Of a stretch of 6,474 bases of DNA, positions 5,156 through 6,474 are shown piece after piece. This DNA comes from an uncultured Eubacteriales bacterium. GTDB taxonomy: Bacteria; Bacillota; Clostridia; Oscillospirales; Acutalibacteraceae. The notes beneath the pieces are model-generated. The model saw nothing but the letters and a program-made list of their open reading frames with translations, searched no databases and was not told the DNA's origin. The stretch lies in assembly GCA_900322105.1 (NCBI GenBank), contig ONYV01000069.1:1-6474 (forward strand), written 5' to 3'. Numbering within the stretch: position 1 is the stretch's first letter; each line of letters begins with the position of its first letter. The translations under genes and the position numbers were made by a program.

Positions 5156-6355
5156 ATGGGAAAAGCTCTTATTATCGGCGCAGGCGGCGTTGCAAGCGTT
5201 TGCATCCACAAGTGCTGTCAGAATCCTGACGTTTTTGAAGAGATCTGCATTGCAAGCCGTACCAAATCCAAATGTGATGCACTGAAAGAAAAACTCGACG
5301 GCGGCAAAACAAAGATCTCGACTGCTCAGGTCAACGCTGACAATGTGGACGAGCTGATCGCTCTCATCAACAGCTTCAAGCCTGATGTTGTGATCAATCT
5401 TGCTCTGCCTTATCAGGATCTTACCATCATGGACGCTTGTCTTGCAACCAAAGTTAATTATGTCGATACCGCTAACTACGAACCCCTTGACACTGCGAAA
5501 TTTGAATACAGCTGGCAGTGGGCTTATCGTGAGCGTTTTGAAAAAGCAGGCATCATCGCTCTTCTCGGCAGCGGATTTGACCCCGGTGTGACGGGTGTGT
5601 TCAGCGCTTATGCCATGAAGCACCAGTTTGACGAGATCAACTACATTGATATTCTCGACTGCAACGCCGGCGATCACGGCTATCCTTTCGCTACCAACTT
5701 CAACCCTGAGATCAACATCCGTGAGGTCTCCGCAAAGGGCAGCTACATTGAAGACGGCAAATGGGTAGAAACTGAACCGATGGAGATCAAGAGAGTGTAT
5801 GATTTCCCTGAGATCGGAAAAAAAGATATGTATCTGCTCCATCATGAAGAATTAGAGTCTCTTGCGCTCAACATCAAGGGCATCAAGCGCATCCGTTTCT
5901 TCATGACCTTCGGACAAAGCTATCTGACGCATCTCAAATGTCTGGAAAATGTCGGCATGACCTCTATCGAGCCGATCGACTTTGAAGGCAAGAAAATCGT
6001 GCCGCTCCAGTTCCTGAAAGCCGTCCTTCCCGATCCTGCTTCTCTCGGTCCGAGAACCGTCGGTAAAACGAACATCGGCTGTATCTTTATCGGTAAGAAA
6101 GACGGAAAAGAAAAAACTTACTATCTCTACAACGTCTGCGATCATCAGGAGTGCTACAAAGAGGTTGGTTCTCAGGCGATCTCTTACACAACAGGTGTTC
6201 CTGCGATGATCGGCGCTGCAATGCTTCTGACGGGCAAATGGAACAAGCCCGGTGTACATAACATCGAAGAATTTGATCCCGATCCGTTTATGGACGCTCT
6301 CAATCAGTTTGGTCTTCCCTGGAAAGAGAGTTTCAACCCCGATCTGGTTGAGTGA
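5156..6355 (+). CDS. casdh: Carboxynorspermidine/carboxyspermidine dehydrogenase (saccharopine dehydrogenase family)
   Basis: Member of the saccharopine-dehydrogenase-like family that reductively condenses aspartate beta-semialdehyde with a diamine using NADPH, making carboxyspermidine from putrescine or carboxynorspermidine from diaminopropane. The 399-residue length is typical. The Rossmann dinucleotide loop is GAGGVA (8-13). ASRTKSK (33-39) after the second strand fits NADP(H) preference (inference). VINLALPYQDLTIMDAC, NYVDTANYEP and LGSGFDPGVTGVFSAYA (GFDPG at 140-144) are family hallmarks that separate it from true lysine-pathway saccharopine dehydrogenases. ATG 5156 has a strong SD, GGAGG at 5142-5146, 9 nt upstream. 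It follows speE after a 49-bp gap without a clear terminator. The expected partner, NspC decarboxylase, is not inside the window, and a strong hairpin follows about 80 bp later. A carboxyaminopropylagmatine dehydrogenase role, using agmatine, is an alternative. Confidence 0.92.
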   Translation: MGKALIIGAGGVASVCIHKCCQNPDVFEEICIASRTKSKCDALKEKLDGGKTKISTAQVNADNVDELIALINSFKPDVVINLALPYQDLTIMDACLATKVNYVDTANYEPLDTAKFEYSWQWAYRERFEKAGIIALLGSGFDPGVTGVFSAYAMKHQFDEINYIDILDCNAGDHGYPFATNFNPEINIREVSAKGSYIEDGKWVETEPMEIKRVYDFPEIGKKDMYLLHHEELESLALNIKGIKRIRFFMTFGQSYLTHLKCLENVGMTSIEPIDFEGKKIVPLQFLKAVLPDPASLGPRTVGKTNIGCIFIGKKDGKEKTYYLYNVCDHQECYKEVGSQAISYTTGVPAMIGAAMLLTGKWNKPGVHNIEEFDPDPFMDALNQFGLPWKESFNPDLVE

Positions 6356-6381
6356 TATCACTTTATTTGCCACTTTTTAGC

Positions 6382-6427
6382 TGAAGTCTTTCACTTTGTT
6401 CTGTCGTCCTATGGTAGAATGACTTCA
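6382..6427 (+). repeat. Inverted repeat with a nested hairpin downstream of casdh
   Basis: TGAAGTC (6382-6388) and GACTTCA (6421-6427) are perfect 7-bp inverted arms. Between them TTCTGTC (6399-6405) can pair with GGTAGAA (6413-6419), with two G-U pairs and a 7-nt loop, giving a stacked two-part fold with a one-sided bulge. No T run follows, so it is not itself a terminator. It could be a structured RNA element, a regulator-binding palindrome or a chance pairing. Confidence 0.3.
6412..6420 (+). promoter_or_regulatory. Extended -10-like element downstream of casdh
   Basis: TGG followed by TAGAAT (6415-6420, 5 of 6 consensus) matches the extended -10 pattern TGnTATAAT. No good -35 is visible; TTCACT (6390-6395) is 19 bp away and weak. 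If active, a transcript would start near 6427 and run into the 6437-6474 hairpin and whatever gene lies beyond the window. Single short match, so low confidence. Confidence 0.2.
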
Positions 6428-6436
6428 CCAATTCAT

Positions 6437-6474
6437 ACCGCCGCTATGTGCAAGTTTGGTCACACAGCGGCGGT
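6437..6474 (+). terminator. Strong GC-rich hairpin at the window edge, probable terminator of the polyamine run
   Basis: ACCGCCGCT (6437-6445) pairs perfectly with AGCGGCGGT (6466-6474). After one A-C mismatch, TGTG (6447-6450) pairs with CACA (6461-6464) around a 10-nt loop. It is the most stable fold in the window and begins about 80 bp after the casdh stop. The window ends at the last paired base, so the T run that would prove a terminator cannot be seen. On the minus strand no T run follows the stem, so minus-strand termination is not supported. Confidence 0.5.

Noticed and set aside
1..6474. CRISPR array, insertion sequence, phage or toxin-antitoxin system
   Set aside because: No direct-repeat array, transposase, terminal repeats, integrase or typical toxin-antitoxin pair could be seen on either strand; the window is housekeeping and metabolic.

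Overview
All supported genes lie on the plus strand. The window looks like chromosomal DNA of a low-to-mid-GC Gram-positive, most likely a gut-type Clostridia member (Oscillospiraceae/Ruminococcus-like). This is inferred from the Gram-positive-type arginine/lysine decarboxylase, the Clostridia-style polyamine cluster, perfect sigma-A promoter elements and SD-led genes. The species cannot be fixed from the sequence alone.

Layout. Positions 1-183 hold a complete single-gene tRNA unit: a perfect consensus promoter (TTGACA, 17 bp, TATAAT), tRNA-Gly(GCC) with encoded CCA, and an intrinsic terminator. Positions 184-348 are AT-rich and non-coding, with two candidate promoters. From 349 to 6355 there is a tight co-directional run: murC (cell wall), speD (S-adenosylmethionine decarboxylase, E. 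coli type), a fold-I Orn/Lys/Arg decarboxylase (probably arginine decarboxylase, speA), a small unrecognised ORF of about 62 codons, speE (aminopropyltransferase), and a carboxy(nor)spermidine dehydrogenase (casdh). Gaps are between an overlap and 49 bp, and no convincing terminator lies between genes except a weak hairpin plus T7 inside the small ORF. Positions 6356-6474 are non-coding. They hold a 7-bp inverted repeat, an extended -10-like element and a strong 14-pair-position hairpin cut by the window edge.

How the genes work together. The decarboxylase supplies agmatine (or a related diamine), SpeD supplies decarboxylated SAM, and SpeE joins an aminopropyl group to the diamine to make spermidine or an aminopropyl-agmatine. 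CASDH represents the other bacterial route: reductive condensation of aspartate semialdehyde with the diamine, whose product needs a decarboxylase (NspC) not present in the window. No agmatinase, agmatine deiminase or N-carbamoylputrescine amidase is present, so conversion of agmatine to putrescine must happen elsewhere or be bypassed. The pathway genes are well-known families. The unusual points are the two spermidine routes side by side, the small coupled ORF carrying a possible attenuator, the linkage to murC, and the structured 3' end.
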